Source: Agarilytica sp045430305 (GTDB lineage Bacteria > Pseudomonadota > Gammaproteobacteria > Pseudomonadales > Cellvibrionaceae). Taken from it: a DNA stretch of 64,000 nt. Below are positions 52,701 to 58,827 of the stretch, in pieces (within the stretch, counting starts at the first letter, position 1; every line of letters begins with the position of its first letter). Under the pieces are notes generated by a model. That model was not told the origin of the DNA. It made no database searches and worked only from the letters and a program-made list of their open reading frames with translations. The DNA is taken from NCBI GenBank assembly GCA_045430305.1, contig JAILXW010000002.1, positions 186,001 to 250,000 of the forward strand, written 5' to 3'. Both the position numbers and the translations under genes were made by a program.

Positions 52701-55700
52701 GCGACGACATCTTTAATTTTGATGCAAGTGTGACCGATGGTAATGCGTTAACCGATGATGTTTTGGGTGGCCAAGGCGATGATCAATTTAATATCAACGT
52801 AGGTGGAATATCATTAACCATCGATGGTGGTGATGGTGCGGCTGACACCGTGGCGGCAACGCACGCGGCAAATAATACTTGGATCTTAGATGGCAATAAC
52901 CGCGTTGAAGACGACCTAGCCGGGGCGTCTAGTTTTGAAAATGTGGAGATCGCACGTGGTAACGATCAAGTGGACCAGTTTGTTGTGTCGGCAGACTTTG
53001 TTGGGCAGCTAGATGGTCAAGGCGGAAACGATGTCTTCACGCTCGCGGCAAATGTGAGTGATGGTAATGTCATTACTCCCGATGTAATCGGTGGCTCTGG
53101 TGACGACACCTTCTCTATCGAAATCGCGGGTTTACAGTTGAGCCTAGATGGTGGTGCTGATGCAGACATCTTGACGGTTTCTCACGCTGACGATAGCAAC
53201 TGGATTATCGATGCGAGTAACAACCGCGTTGAAGATACTAGTGGTGGTGAAGTTCAATTTACGGCTGTTGAAACAAATCAAGGCGGCAACGGCATTGACG
53301 TGTTCGATATTCTTGCGCAAGTTGATGGTTTTATTGATGGCCGTGGCGGCAATGACACTTTTAATATTTCTGCAGATGTATTAAGTGTTGTGCGTGGTGG
53401 CAGTGGCGATGATAACTTTGTGATTAACAATGCAGGCTTAACACTTTCTGTTGTGGGTGAGCTTGGTGACGATACTTTAAATACCAATTACAACAGCGCG
53501 AGTACTTGGACGATTGATGGCGTTAATAATCAAGTCGCTGAAGCAAGTGGTGGGTTAACAGCGTTCAGTGGTGTAGAGCATGTTGTAGGTGGTGATGCAG
53601 TCGATACTTTCGACATCACAAGTTTCTTCCAGGGCACGATAGATGGTGCAGCCAATGGTGATATCTTTAACCTTGCCGCTGGTGTGAGTGACAATGTGCT
53701 TGATACCGCAGACGTATTCGGTGGCACGGGCGACGATGTATTTAATATTCTCGCGGTGGGTTTAACGTTAGATATTGATGCGCAGGGCGGCACCGATACT
53801 TTAGTTGGTCCAGAATCTTCTAATACGTGGCGCATTGGTGGTAGCAATACACTCAATAGCAGCATTGCATTTAATTCGGTAGAAAACTTCACCGGGGGTA
53901 CTCAGGTCGATAGCTTCATCGTCGAGCAGGGCGTGCTGGTTAACGAAATTCGTGGTGCCGCTGAAAGCGCAACTGAGTTTGGTGATGATACGCTTGCATT
54001 AGTGCACGCACCGAGTGATGCCGCCGTATGGCGTGTTGTTGCAGAAAATGAAGGTTCTATCGATGGTCAAGTTGCAGCTTTCTACAGTGTAGAAAATCTT
54101 ACCGGTGGTGAAGGCAGTGATGACTTTATCTTTACTAATACAAATGCAGATATCTCTGGTCAGATCGATGGCGGTACGAGCACTGACTTCTTCTTGCCCG
54201 CTGAAGATACGCTGCGTTTGGATGTAATGATCGATGGTGTCGTAGTTGAATTAGGCCCGGTTACTGCAAGCGAGAACTTGCATGTTGATAATATTGAAAC
54301 AATTGTCGCAGCGTCTGACCCGCTTCCGAATGATGCGACAGATACAGAAGCTCTTAACCAGTTAATTAATAATGAGACTTCTGATTATCGCTGGGTGATT
54401 GATGGTCGTAACCAAGGACGAATAGAACCGGTTGTACTTCCTGAAGAAGAAAACTCGGTTAACTTCGAAAATTTCGGAACAATCGTCGCTGGTTTAGGTG
54501 AAGATAGCTTCCTCTTCGAAGGCGCCGGGAATATTACTGGCGGCATTATCGGTGGCTCTGGTAATAACACAGCAGATTATTCGAATTCGGCTGGTGATAT
54601 TGTTATTACGATAAGCAACGGAACTGGCGGTGGTCTTTCAGGATTTACCACCATTATTGGCAATAACGACGGTTCAGCAGCAGATCTTCCAAGTGCTAGT
54701 TTACAAATTACGAATGGCGATAATCTCTGGTTTATCGAAAATACTGCAAGTGAATTAACCGATGGTGTAAATGATGGTCAGTTCAGCGATGGCTCTTTCG
54801 GCGCAACTGATTTCACTTTTGTTAATTTCAATAACCTACGTGGTGGTTCTGACCAAGATACCTTTATTGTGAATGGTGATGCGACGATTACAGGTACGCT
54901 TTCTGGTGGCCTGAACGCACTCGCTAACCCTGACATTCTGAATGCTACTAATGCAACGCAAGGCATCGATGTTCAGTTGGGTGGCGATGACTTTGCCTTT
55001 ATTAATATTGTCGATATAGAAAATGTCTTTGCCAATCTCGCGCTTGTATCTAGCAATACCATTTATGCCAGTGACACAGAAATGAACAACTGGGAGATTA
55101 ACGGTGTTGATGCCGGTCGACTCAATGACCTGACCGACTTCGAAGGCTTTGCAAATTTAGAAGGGACTACAGGCGCAGATAGCTTCGTGTTTGATGCTAA
55201 CGACCGCATCAGCGGTTTAGTCAATGGCGCTGGCGGTATTAACGATAGTGTTGACCTGGTTGGTCTGAGTGAAGGGGCAGATATCGCTGTAGACCTCAGT
55301 GCTGATATTGACGCTGACCTAGATGTGTTAAACATCGTGGGCGTCGAAAGTATTACGGCAAATACTACCGATGAAAACCGCATCATTGCGCAAGATATTA
55401 ATAACGTATGGTTAATTGATGCTGCCAACACTGGTTTAGTGCAACGAGCAGAAAATAGCTCCTCTGATACAACGGTTACGTTCAATAACTTTGCTTATTT
55501 AGTTGGTGGTTCGCAAAACGACGAATTTATCTTTGATATTAACGGAAGTGTTAGCGGTGCTATCTTTGGTGGCGATCTCGTTAATATTGATGCGTTTGAC
55601 TCGCTCGATATCACTGACCTTACTAATGATATACGTGTAGGGCTTGGTGAAAGCGCTAACGCTGACATCAATATTGTTGATTTAGAACTTGTATTTGCAA

Positions 55701-58700
55701 ATGAAAATACGAGCAATACTCTCATCGCCGATCAAAGGGACAATGTTTGGGCAATCAGTGGTGACAATATTGGTGATATAAATGGAAGTACTCGCTTCGA
55801 AAACTTTGCCAACCTAGAAGGTCGCGACGCAAATGATACCTTTGTATTCAATGATCAAGGTCGCATTACCGGTTACATCGATGCAGCAAACGAGACTGTA
55901 AGTGGTGCAGACGTCATCGACATGAGCGCGTTAGAGATTGTTGATCTAACCATTGGTCTTGGCGCTACACATGTTCGCAATGTTGAAGAAGTGATTGGTA
56001 ACAATAGCGATGCAACGCTTACTGTTGACGAACTTATCGCGGGGCAAGGTAATAACTGGCTCATCGATGGCGAACAAAACGCTGGTTTCGTAAATGGCAA
56101 TATTCGCTTCACTGGCTTTAATGCAATTAGCGGAAGCGCGAACGATGATGTATTTATACTTCAAAATGCAGGTGTAATTACGGGTTTGATTGACGCGCAA
56201 GCCGGTAACGACACGCTTGATTTAGTGCTTTCGAATACAATGCCCGAAATTAATTTCGCGGGTGGTGAAGGCAATGATCAGGTTATCGTCGATGGTGATC
56301 TTGAAGCGTATGTGGGTCATTATACGCCACGCACTTCTACCGCTTATCTCGCGAATGCCGAGCAGATTGAATACAGTAATGAAGACGCCAGCAGTGTGTA
56401 CACGCTTTCATATACCGGTGTAGAAACATTGCAAGACGATATCGTTGCATCTCAATTGGTTATTAATGGAAGTGTTGAGGCAAATGTGATTCGCTTTACG
56501 CAAGAGGATCAACCTGGTCGCAACGCCTTTGTTGTTGAAACACTCGATGCCGGCGGTGACGTTCTTGAAACCTATGCCGATGTGAATTTCACAGGTAAAG
56601 AAAATCTTCGTGTAAATGCCGACCTTATCGATAGTGTTGAGATTTCTGGTGACATTGATATTTCAAGTACACTTGAGATTGAAGGCGCGTCAGTGACTAT
56701 GCTTAGTGCTGATGCAGTTATTACCAGTAATCACCTAGCGCTGGTAAATGTGTCTGGTGTCGCTGCAGAAGACAATCGTTTAGTAACGGATATCAATACG
56801 CTAGCTGTGAGCGCTAACGACGATGTTTATATTCAAGAGCAAAACGCAATTGAAGTGACCACATTTGATATTGCTAACTCTGCGACTTTTGACGCTGAGT
56901 TATTATTAGCAGGTGACTTCACCAGTACTTCTGCGATGCAGTCGAATGGTGATGTTCGTATTCAAACCAATACCGGCCAAATCAGTTTGACCGGCGCCAA
57001 CCAGCTAGGTGGTTCTCTTACGTTATTGGCAACAGATACCGTCACGTTAAATAATCTAACAAGTACTCAACTTGCTGATGTTCAAGCGCAAAACCTTCAT
57101 GTCACTTCTGACGGTGTAATTGAAGATGTTGAGGGCGCATCAATAAACGTATTCGATCTTGCACAGCTCTCTTCTAGTAATGACATATTATTAGACGGGG
57201 CAACACACTCATTTAACCGCCTCGCTATTTCACAGGCTGGGAATGTCAACGTGGTTGATAGCGATGCCTTTGGTTTAATTGTTGAAGGTGTTATCGCTAA
57301 CGAAACAGCATCATTGGCCGCAAATGGAATGACGGTTTCTTCAGAAATTTCTGCACAAGAAATTATGATTGAAGCGTCTGGTGGTGCATTGCAGTTAAAT
57401 GCTCTGGTTACTACAGAAGGTGCCGGTGACGGTTTTGGAGAGATCGACATCAATGCTGGTGCGGTGACTCAAGGCGTAGATCTCGTAGCACAGGGTGACA
57501 TCAATATTACTTCTACTGGCCAATACCAAATGGCAGATGACACTCAATTGAGTTCCATTGAAGGTGGTATTGCCCTAATCGCAGATGGCGCAGTGAACTT
57601 ACAACGTGTTTCCGCGGAGCAAGATATATCAATTACGTCGACAAATGACGCGGTCACCGCAAATGCTGCCATTACTTCAGCGCTTGGCTCAATCAACTTA
57701 AGTGCATTTGCTGACGTGACCTTGGCGGATGCACTTACGGCTGAAAATGGATTGTTTGTAAATTCTGATGCAGAAGATGTCATTATCGAAAATATACTGA
57801 CAATTAACCAAGGTGAAATTGTGGTGAATGCCGGTCAGGAAATACAAATGAATGCTGCAAGTGCCATCGAAGTGGCGAACGGTACCGCGACTTTACAAGC
57901 GGGTTCAGATATTGCGATTACGTCCATAAGCGTAGGTGGTAACGGAAGCGCTGACGCAGAAGGCAATGTGATCGATGGTCAAGTTACACTCGACAGCTCA
58001 GGTGGAGCGGTTATCGATGCAAATGGCGATGCGACTAACATCCTTACGCAGAGCTTAGTAATGGATGCTTCACATGGTATTGCGAACGGTGGGTTCTTGG
58101 AAACAAGCGTGAGCCGCGTTTCAGGTGGTAACGATGGCCATGATGGCAGTTCCATCGGTATTCAAAATGATAGAACTCTTGTGGTAGAGCGCCTACACAA
58201 CAATGGTGATATTAGCGTTACAGTAACGGAAGGTGATTTGTTGTTAGATAACACTAACTACGGCACTTACGATCGCGACATTGTGAATGCGCAAACTATG
58301 GGTAGCATTGAAGCAACCGATGCAAACCTTGCTGGGGGTATTATCGATGCAAACTATGAAGTCGGCGCCGTGAATCTGCGCACCAATATTGGTGATATAC
58401 AAGTGCTTGAGGGGAACAACTCCAGTGTTTCACGAGTACAGCCGGTGATTGCCGGCAGAGATGTCGAAGTGTTTACTGTTCTTGGTCAAAGTGGTGACTT
58501 CCGAACCGGCCGCCGTCTATCTATATTGGCGAATGATCGTTTAATCCTTCGTGGTAAATCTGCATCTCGACCAATATTCGCATTTGGTGTTTCTCCTGAT
58601 ATTTACAGAAACTTGGCAGAAGAACAGCCAGACCTTGCTTCGTTACTATTGGAAAGTGGCGACCTATTGGTTGAAGTTGAATCAATTGAGGCGGTAAACC

Positions 58701-58804
58701 CTGCCGTATTCTCTGCGGTTCGGAACTACTCTTCGGATCAAGTTGCTATTCTGATGCCAGAAGATCAACGTTACGAAGATGACGATGATGAAGAGGATTA
58801 TTAA
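34766..58804 (+). CDS. Giant two-partner secretion exoprotein (TpsA, filamentous haemagglutinin-like)
   Basis: A single uninterrupted 8012-codon gene. A long signal peptide (1-48, basic start, ending SQAIA) precedes the TPS secretion domain (about 49-300) with the hallmark NPNG at 130-133 (ILMNPNGVFFG). About 300-1750 is a beta-helix-like part with repeating GDLTVTA, DSG, VGG and NDFG signatures. About 1750-7250 is a vast array of degenerate units built on N-x-W-x-I, F-x-x-I/F-x-x-L-x-G, D-x-F and GG-x-G-x-D. About 7350-8012 returns to haemagglutinin-like strands and ends in an acidic tail (YEDDDDEEDY). The only cysteines I see are 591 and 594 (CSGC). Export would be by the adjacent TpsB. Likely a surface or released adhesin; no enzymatic or toxin domain recognised. 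Large antisense frames inside are shadows. Confidence 0.95.
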   Translation: MSHSIGTTVTIEKSLRLVSLLRNSRSRVSRFASLPLAFAISLSSQAIAGPEGGEVINGAGSINRDGNTTTIHQDTDRMTIDWQSYDVNVDERVNYIQPDSSSLSLNRILSDRGSQILGRIDANGHVILMNPNGVFFGKDAVVNAGGLLASGLSIDPADFLNGDFTFSALENTEGSVINRGLLNASTGGSISLLGKRVENEGLISADLGQINLAAGEGAVVTFDNEGLLGLRVTQAILQDDLGVDPAIVNTGEISAENGQVLITASVSEDIFSDAVNHGALDLENSVLVHEDGTFTLGEGADVVNTGSISVSGENGAGEIVVIGENITSSGAISASTTGEENTTAGSIEIHSNDTTLLTENSTTTAIAENSGQGGDVKVLGSNVGLLDDAVVDASGANGGGQVLIGGDVTGANEQVRNAEFIYLGESTEVNINALDQGDGGKLITFASDTARIYGQLNSIGGVNGGDGGFVETSGLLGFQILNAPNIYAYDGVAGEWLIDPVNIQIVETYAGVALIETGTSPNIMFSSAGDTINVYGDIDISWTQISAEDIHAALVQGGTVTLRTGADNSDGGIFDGPGNITFQTDLNYSGCSGCVTGANTPTLILDATGDVNFNGFDITNGGNSARSLNVEIGSFSDRVSSVVNNSGSVSNISTNGGSFDAILEGDFDGENININTNGGDVQLITRNSGVINFGNVTTGSGNFTAYSDSQIRDDYGLLNVGGRTTFTAYNGGIVDLQNGGHNIGLLDLSVQGGGTATVRTSSLLDISYANVTGSFTNIYADGGITDSGIIDLNGIATFIASTSSDVILDNATNNFDRVSFGSVRNVAVFDENQIIFDSTNISNDLTAVAGGDGDILDSGWVTVGGIATFLAGENDVILDSTNNFNRVVIGNGLDPVQNVEVEEFNGIQFDALIAAGDVTVTAAGEVTDTSGALLFVGGTLDIRAADSDTSFTVYDVILDGGNDASILTVRNAGNVTFNDTNEIQIDGLRSQGDLTLTANGNIESAVDVGRINVNGSTSMSAGASGDILIYQTIDSLGHRFFGGFGVGSANNVSFYPGMFDGGLNDINIAGNLFVRNEFGSIVGSGEIVVPSGLSTFYTSDNTDVVWLENPNNDFLRVSVSNSAELRITDANDLELSNVRLWDGSGESSISVGGDLTDNGFFRLQFPWLLNLSAGGDIILDYGHYFNRVGVTSANNVNLYDISSGIVLGDIIATDLIVQSADSYVVDIGNITVGAGRFTAATDISLNSSGNDFDNLWISSGVNADVTDTDGITLAQINLSGDFDLTTNGDINQTGLITAGGTTSLSAGSSGNINLNVGGLDNDFNVVEISNTFQSSIRDINDIEFGNVTVEDLFSVTSDTGGVSQSTGSTIDVNDGTSAFIVANDINLTETTNDLGAIVIWGGTNASFYDVNDVVLAGVGLTGSLDVESNGQIVGSSSVVVPGTASFDLNSAGNLVLVESGNDFGSLAVSEATIAQVIDVDEINLLGLDVGFDLTVTAGGAITGTDTITVPGLAEFINAGFDVSLTNSSNDFGTLTVGSVAAASSNVNVVDQNGFLLRSIGAAGDVTVTTSGSVTPDAISSGFVVGGNVTFDVGETNDLVLQGIGSEVLLADSANGSFNVLSANDVTVIGEQSGFDLGDVTAQGNVSITTTGPLTDSGLLNIGGDLDMGVANGSLILDDQYHSIGGVINLNQSGVASPFDFWVQNANLGTVVTSSDSVATINIQGDFTSGAASITANGAGEFEIIGDALANNFTFDSGFSFTGSRLYVTGGDGADAYNLNTSAPFWLRGGEGNDQFNIANGVTFGSIEGDGGLADTLDYSAWTSDVVADLEWIDVDVITGSTSNSNNTLLGSDVGSVFDFIDQNEGNVDGVIAFTDFNNITGGTGEDTFIFGASGEITGALNGGAGAGLNEIQARGGVDNTFIVTSDNTGSLQETAGSIYVSSFQNIQNLTGGDQNDTFQINGGDVAGLIDGGLGTTNTLSYALNGGPIQIDLGAALSGADNIQAFAGNGSNSTIIGDDNGNTWVVTSENLGTVDGVPFEGFNNIEGGDGVNDFTIQNNASISGNVTGGSNNDTFNFEGNGFVAGVLDGGAEVDADIINGLSGGNTWVIDGAGSNQVSITGGATYVSDFQDIETLNGQDGDDVFRFINSGIFTGTINGGLEVFEDVLDYTLQANAITNFSEITANGIEVVRADGSGELSGQNGATNTWLITDSNNLTLNGLDFEGYATLIGGDSQDDFTIQNTVDFDGSINGGTDADLSNNTLTNNNILANTWDLTAANDGDVGSTGFTNIGTLNGSGNDTLEAFDQTNDWALTTANSGTINATELVFTGMENLQGGAGVDTFTFNYVGLFAGIVDAGTGASIDVVDVTVLGAGYNLTLGNSINGVTNAETVIAATGSTLNGLDSAENNWNVSGDNIGSVSSGSTSLNFNGFSTLQGSNTVADVLVINDGASFAGNFSAGTDTAQNSFTNNNDANTWTLSAANNGNVGSTAFTNVSTINGSGNDTLEAFDQANDWALTTANSGTINATELVFAGMQSLQGGTEVDTFTFNFAGLFAGTVDAGLGASIDVVDVSIMGAGYDLTLGDAINGVTNAETVIAETGSTLNGLDAATNNWNVSGDNIGSVSSGSTSLNFEGFSTLEGSDAVADVLVIDDGSSFVGSFNAGTDTAQNSFTHNDSAANTWVLTATNDGDVGTTSFTNVSTINGSGNDSLEAFDQVNAWDISGPTSGAINVTELSFSGIENLTGGSNDDSFIFNFTGAYSGLISGGSEVDGDRVDVSTVGVISYALGDATVAGTSIQGIEEIAAAAGSSLQGGASGTNDWTIDAANEGEITNGADSLGFQGFTSLVGSATSTDNFTIQSGASFGGTIDGGADASLISNILTSENVSEAWVLTGANSGEVGTPTTEFSNIGRIVASTGGSDTLEGIDQENTWQITGANIGSVQESSSLEVMNFEDFENLLGGTDTDSFNYFVGGSISGLIDGNSGGVQDRLNLMNVDAPVNVQIGGGVNTYINVVNVELIDRPITGSNASFIFHALATVETDSYTWTIDGENSGSVGPTAGANIDNIVEFTNFGNVVGGIGEDLVNYINSGTLTSFNGGGGSGSLVLNYYEASSPFDIIIGETYLNVDAITINPVGVAIEDVEATLRISDSDTTANEWTIDEVNSGSVDTDGDAEADFVFINFNQLFGGSGDDTFNFDAAGNVTGQVDGGAGTNTIENIASTTDLSFQLNGDTDALNDASIISLANIFEVNASTDVLRSNTLIGPNQASDWTVNLAGGGTISGGFIFTGFDHLVGDDSSDQFTLSGGTVTSVDGGAGDDTLAADLRANAFTISAINSGDLNGEVTFSNIENLEGNSADDDFTIEADARLDGSIVALSGDDTLMANNTFNNWDINTNNGGVVTGAAGFSGVENLIGGAGDDTFDINNDALVGSITLGTGNNIIDVNDSSVSIEANLQTGVVAGIAINDIENLSTINANNSLQNTISAMVQTNTWTIDGINEGDVSGVNFSGFHVLQGTSGADNFNFAGGTIQGEIHGDTGVDSVTASSGTNIWAVTGINSGLLNGDTDFTDIELLNGNSGTDNFIVSDGAGADLIAGGSGADVLDVSAFTSDINADLTTELVGGIQTSGFEEVIANASQNNTLIATTGDNTWTIDGSNSGDINSVFQFSGFQNLLGNSASDDFVLDGGSVSGSVDGGAGSNSLTADNLVNSWVITGLNDGALNGAAFTDIQTLIGNGQQDDFILSGGSITGGVDGASGTNRLFADDVSNTWTIDGLYEGDVTGVSRFSNIQSLHGGDLDDQFNHVAATASVAVIYAESGTDTLDITAFNFDAIADLESGVVGGLQTFDLEVLNANAGQSNTLIAENTNNSWSITAADSGDVNGNFQFSGFANLSGGDLNDDFSIVSGSVSGVLDGGLGTNSLAGDNLANIWTVDGVNSGSMNSVNLFSNIQTLIGNAQSDGFTFDGGSLSGDINANGGSDSIIVLAGTNAWNVTGVNSGDMSLINAFDSVESLIGGSGSDSFVVSDGASVTLMDGGGSVSDFLDLSNLSANIYFDLENGQAAGMQVSGFETVSANTVLNNTIESNVGDNTWLIDSANSGELNGALQFNGFHNLIGNTGDDHFVLDGGNIDGAIDGAGGNNTLTGANQSNTWLITATDAGTVDRVSGGFSSIQNLEGNNQGDQFIIDGGSVSGGLNGGTGIDGLSILAGTNIWNVTATNAGDATNVNAFSDIEVLTGGADSDTFVIADGAAVDSLNGGAGTNDRLNLEDFSSDVTADLGTGVLGGFATTGIEIIEANSLQNNILIGAGTDNVWTVTALNSGDVNGTTQFTGFHNLQGNLGADSFILNGAVSGNIDGNGGVNSLTGDVNNNTWTIQASNSGLVDGVGSFSNVQNLVGNSLADDFILAAGASIVSVDAASGTDSLTIESGDTAWSIAGVNSGSATNVGSFTDVENLVGGSGNDSFTVSAGASVASLDGAAGSNDLDLQALSGDIVVDLATGVMAGLQTANIDLVRANALQSNTIYGFDQNNTWTLNFANVGVVSGVSSAAFEGFENIIGSSSVDEFVLSGGSLSGQFDGLGGSNSVTADDAINTWTITSTDTGSVDGVSAFTNVGTLNGNNQADIFILQGGSISGAINAGAGIDQIQADEFANIWTVTGVNAGQVTGIANFDSVESIVGGSFADTFYFSDAARVDNVDGGADGIDVMNLDAYSTSVEYNLALGMVAGMSVANIDSVVIDNGLDNTLFGANQVNNWQITGPNSGNLNGSDFSGFAHLTGGTDTDTFELAGGSLSGDIDGNLGNDNLLGSTGVDAFVISSANAGDLSGIGGFISIENLDGNSGNDTFELAGGSLSGTINGGTGDDTLTAGNTNNTWQIDVLNGGLVNGLARFDEIENIVGNSQVDTFAFVGGSLAGGIDGQAGEDELFADDSIANNFVITAVNEGTATNITGIFTGIESITGGDQSDSFTLAGGTLSGTINGGLGTDTFFADNVVTEFYIYTANSGSATGLGAGTADPNDGFASIENLEGNAQDDRFEFVGATLSGYIDGQGGMDLLSAAVGDNQFEVTSDNTGAATGIAGGFQNIEAIEGNTGDDTFILNGGVLFGIIDGREGDNTLILDNVVNSVVLNAVNTGAATGLGSATADSNDGFISIQNITGNAQTDTLSLEGGALDGVFDGAGGLDVLIGDAVVNTFTVYANDTGSATGLGLGTIDPNDGFTSVENLIGNVLDDQFVLSGGILSGVIDGQAGSDTFTANATVNEYYVTTLNSGTATGLGAGTVDSTDGFSGIENLEGNIFEDTFYIQGGTLDGDIVGGGDGDFLNADNVATSVVITGANEGTMTGIGGMFFEVENVLGNDQSDDFIVDGGTLSGFAFGANGVDSLTVMSTLGQAVSWTVDETNSGSVDGLTEGFSSFENLYGSLGNDTFDVSGTGIVDANINGGDGNDVFNVNSVTGGALQGMAGQDTFNLAADVLLQNVDGGADDDVFNILSDLASATLVGGAGTDSIDVQYVIDNVWTINGIDNRVQSDTGGTTRFSSVENLSGGDGVDQFDITSTFDGSLFGEANADVFNIASNVSGVIDGGSENDSFNIQAVALSAQLVGGAGLDALQVFHDDDNLWTLNGVNNTVQDENAGLVAFSEVELLTGSVRIDTFDVSAPFVGRLNGGENDDIFNLAATVDDGDELFTDVVGGAGNDTFNITALNVSATIEGGDNNDSLVADHGFASTWIIDGLNDRVLDTAGGTINFTGIEFGIGGDGSDTFQVGAAFNGRFDGRGGNDVFLIGADVDDGNTLTRDLLGGTGDDNFELATAGIIVSIDGGDDADTLDVQYDDDIVWTIDGANNRITDTATGQTRFANIESSLGSSGVDTFNITSDVSGFIDGRAGNDVFNLAANVGTVVQGGADDDTFNIDATGLTLDLDGGSGSDSIVTGHDTAATWTFDAVNDRVEDGFGGVSTFSFVELAQGGNDVDTFNVIRLFAGRIDGQGSDDIFNFDASVTDGNALTDDVLGGQGDDQFNINVGGISLTIDGGDGAADTVAATHAANNTWILDGNNRVEDDLAGASSFENVEIARGNDQVDQFVVSADFVGQLDGQGGNDVFTLAANVSDGNVITPDVIGGSGDDTFSIEIAGLQLSLDGGADADILTVSHADDSNWIIDASNNRVEDTSGGEVQFTAVETNQGGNGIDVFDILAQVDGFIDGRGGNDTFNISADVLSVVRGGSGDDNFVINNAGLTLSVVGELGDDTLNTNYNSASTWTIDGVNNQVAEASGGLTAFSGVEHVVGGDAVDTFDITSFFQGTIDGAANGDIFNLAAGVSDNVLDTADVFGGTGDDVFNILAVGLTLDIDAQGGTDTLVGPESSNTWRIGGSNTLNSSIAFNSVENFTGGTQVDSFIVEQGVLVNEIRGAAESATEFGDDTLALVHAPSDAAVWRVVAENEGSIDGQVAAFYSVENLTGGEGSDDFIFTNTNADISGQIDGGTSTDFFLPAEDTLRLDVMIDGVVVELGPVTASENLHVDNIETIVAASDPLPNDATDTEALNQLINNETSDYRWVIDGRNQGRIEPVVLPEEENSVNFENFGTIVAGLGEDSFLFEGAGNITGGIIGGSGNNTADYSNSAGDIVITISNGTGGGLSGFTTIIGNNDGSAADLPSASLQITNGDNLWFIENTASELTDGVNDGQFSDGSFGATDFTFVNFNNLRGGSDQDTFIVNGDATITGTLSGGLNALANPDILNATNATQGIDVQLGGDDFAFINIVDIENVFANLALVSSNTIYASDTEMNNWEINGVDAGRLNDLTDFEGFANLEGTTGADSFVFDANDRISGLVNGAGGINDSVDLVGLSEGADIAVDLSADIDADLDVLNIVGVESITANTTDENRIIAQDINNVWLIDAANTGLVQRAENSSSDTTVTFNNFAYLVGGSQNDEFIFDINGSVSGAIFGGDLVNIDAFDSLDITDLTNDIRVGLGESANADINIVDLELVFANENTSNTLIADQRDNVWAISGDNIGDINGSTRFENFANLEGRDANDTFVFNDQGRITGYIDAANETVSGADVIDMSALEIVDLTIGLGATHVRNVEEVIGNNSDATLTVDELIAGQGNNWLIDGEQNAGFVNGNIRFTGFNAISGSANDDVFILQNAGVITGLIDAQAGNDTLDLVLSNTMPEINFAGGEGNDQVIVDGDLEAYVGHYTPRTSTAYLANAEQIEYSNEDASSVYTLSYTGVETLQDDIVASQLVINGSVEANVIRFTQEDQPGRNAFVVETLDAGGDVLETYADVNFTGKENLRVNADLIDSVEISGDIDISSTLEIEGASVTMLSADAVITSNHLALVNVSGVAAEDNRLVTDINTLAVSANDDVYIQEQNAIEVTTFDIANSATFDAELLLAGDFTSTSAMQSNGDVRIQTNTGQISLTGANQLGGSLTLLATDTVTLNNLTSTQLADVQAQNLHVTSDGVIEDVEGASINVFDLAQLSSSNDILLDGATHSFNRLAISQAGNVNVVDSDAFGLIVEGVIANETASLAANGMTVSSEISAQEIMIEASGGALQLNALVTTEGAGDGFGEIDINAGAVTQGVDLVAQGDINITSTGQYQMADDTQLSSIEGGIALIADGAVNLQRVSAEQDISITSTNDAVTANAAITSALGSINLSAFADVTLADALTAENGLFVNSDAEDVIIENILTINQGEIVVNAGQEIQMNAASAIEVANGTATLQAGSDIAITSISVGGNGSADAEGNVIDGQVTLDSSGGAVIDANGDATNILTQSLVMDASHGIANGGFLETSVSRVSGGNDGHDGSSIGIQNDRTLVVERLHNNGDISVTVTEGDLLLDNTNYGTYDRDIVNAQTMGSIEATDANLAGGIIDANYEVGAVNLRTNIGDIQVLEGNNSSVSRVQPVIAGRDVEVFTVLGQSGDFRTGRRLSILANDRLILRGKSASRPIFAFGVSPDIYRNLAEEQPDLASLLLESGDLLVEVESIEAVNPAVFSAVRNYSSDQVAILMPEDQRYEDDDDEEDY
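41573..43423 (+). repeat. Three tandem copies of a ~204-residue super-unit in tpsA
   Basis: Units begin at 41573, 42185 and 42800 with N-T-W motifs, giving lengths of 612, 615 and 624 bp. The first two are nearly identical over long stretches, including one run of over 50 identical bases around 41690-41742 and 42302-42354; the third has diverged. Each encodes several smaller N-x-W and GG-x-G-x-D motifs. Confidence 0.9.
49730..50640 (+). repeat. GSATGLGAGT repeat dialect in tpsA
   Basis: Four or so units carry the insertion S/A-ATGLG-x-x-T-x-D-P/S-x-DGF between the N-x-G and I-x-N-L elements. This variant is absent from neighbouring repeats, pointing to local amplification of one unit type. 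Confidence 0.75.
51288..53830 (+). repeat. IDGxNNRVxD repeat dialect in tpsA
   Basis: About nine units, each with W-x-I/L-D-G-x-N-x-R/T-V, then F-x-x-V/I-E, VDTF, a G/Q-GGNDVFN-like strand and often an extra DGN-x-L-T-x-DV-x-GG insert. Mean spacing is about 280 bp. The composition is more acidic than in the preceding array. Confidence 0.8.
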
Positions 58805-58827
58805 ACACACTATAATCTAGCAACCTC

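Noticed and set aside
34766..58804. TpsA as an RTX adhesin secreted by a type I system
   Set aside because: It has an N-terminal signal peptide and TPS domain with NPNG, a TpsB partner next door, and no HlyB/HlyD genes or dense C-terminal RTX block.
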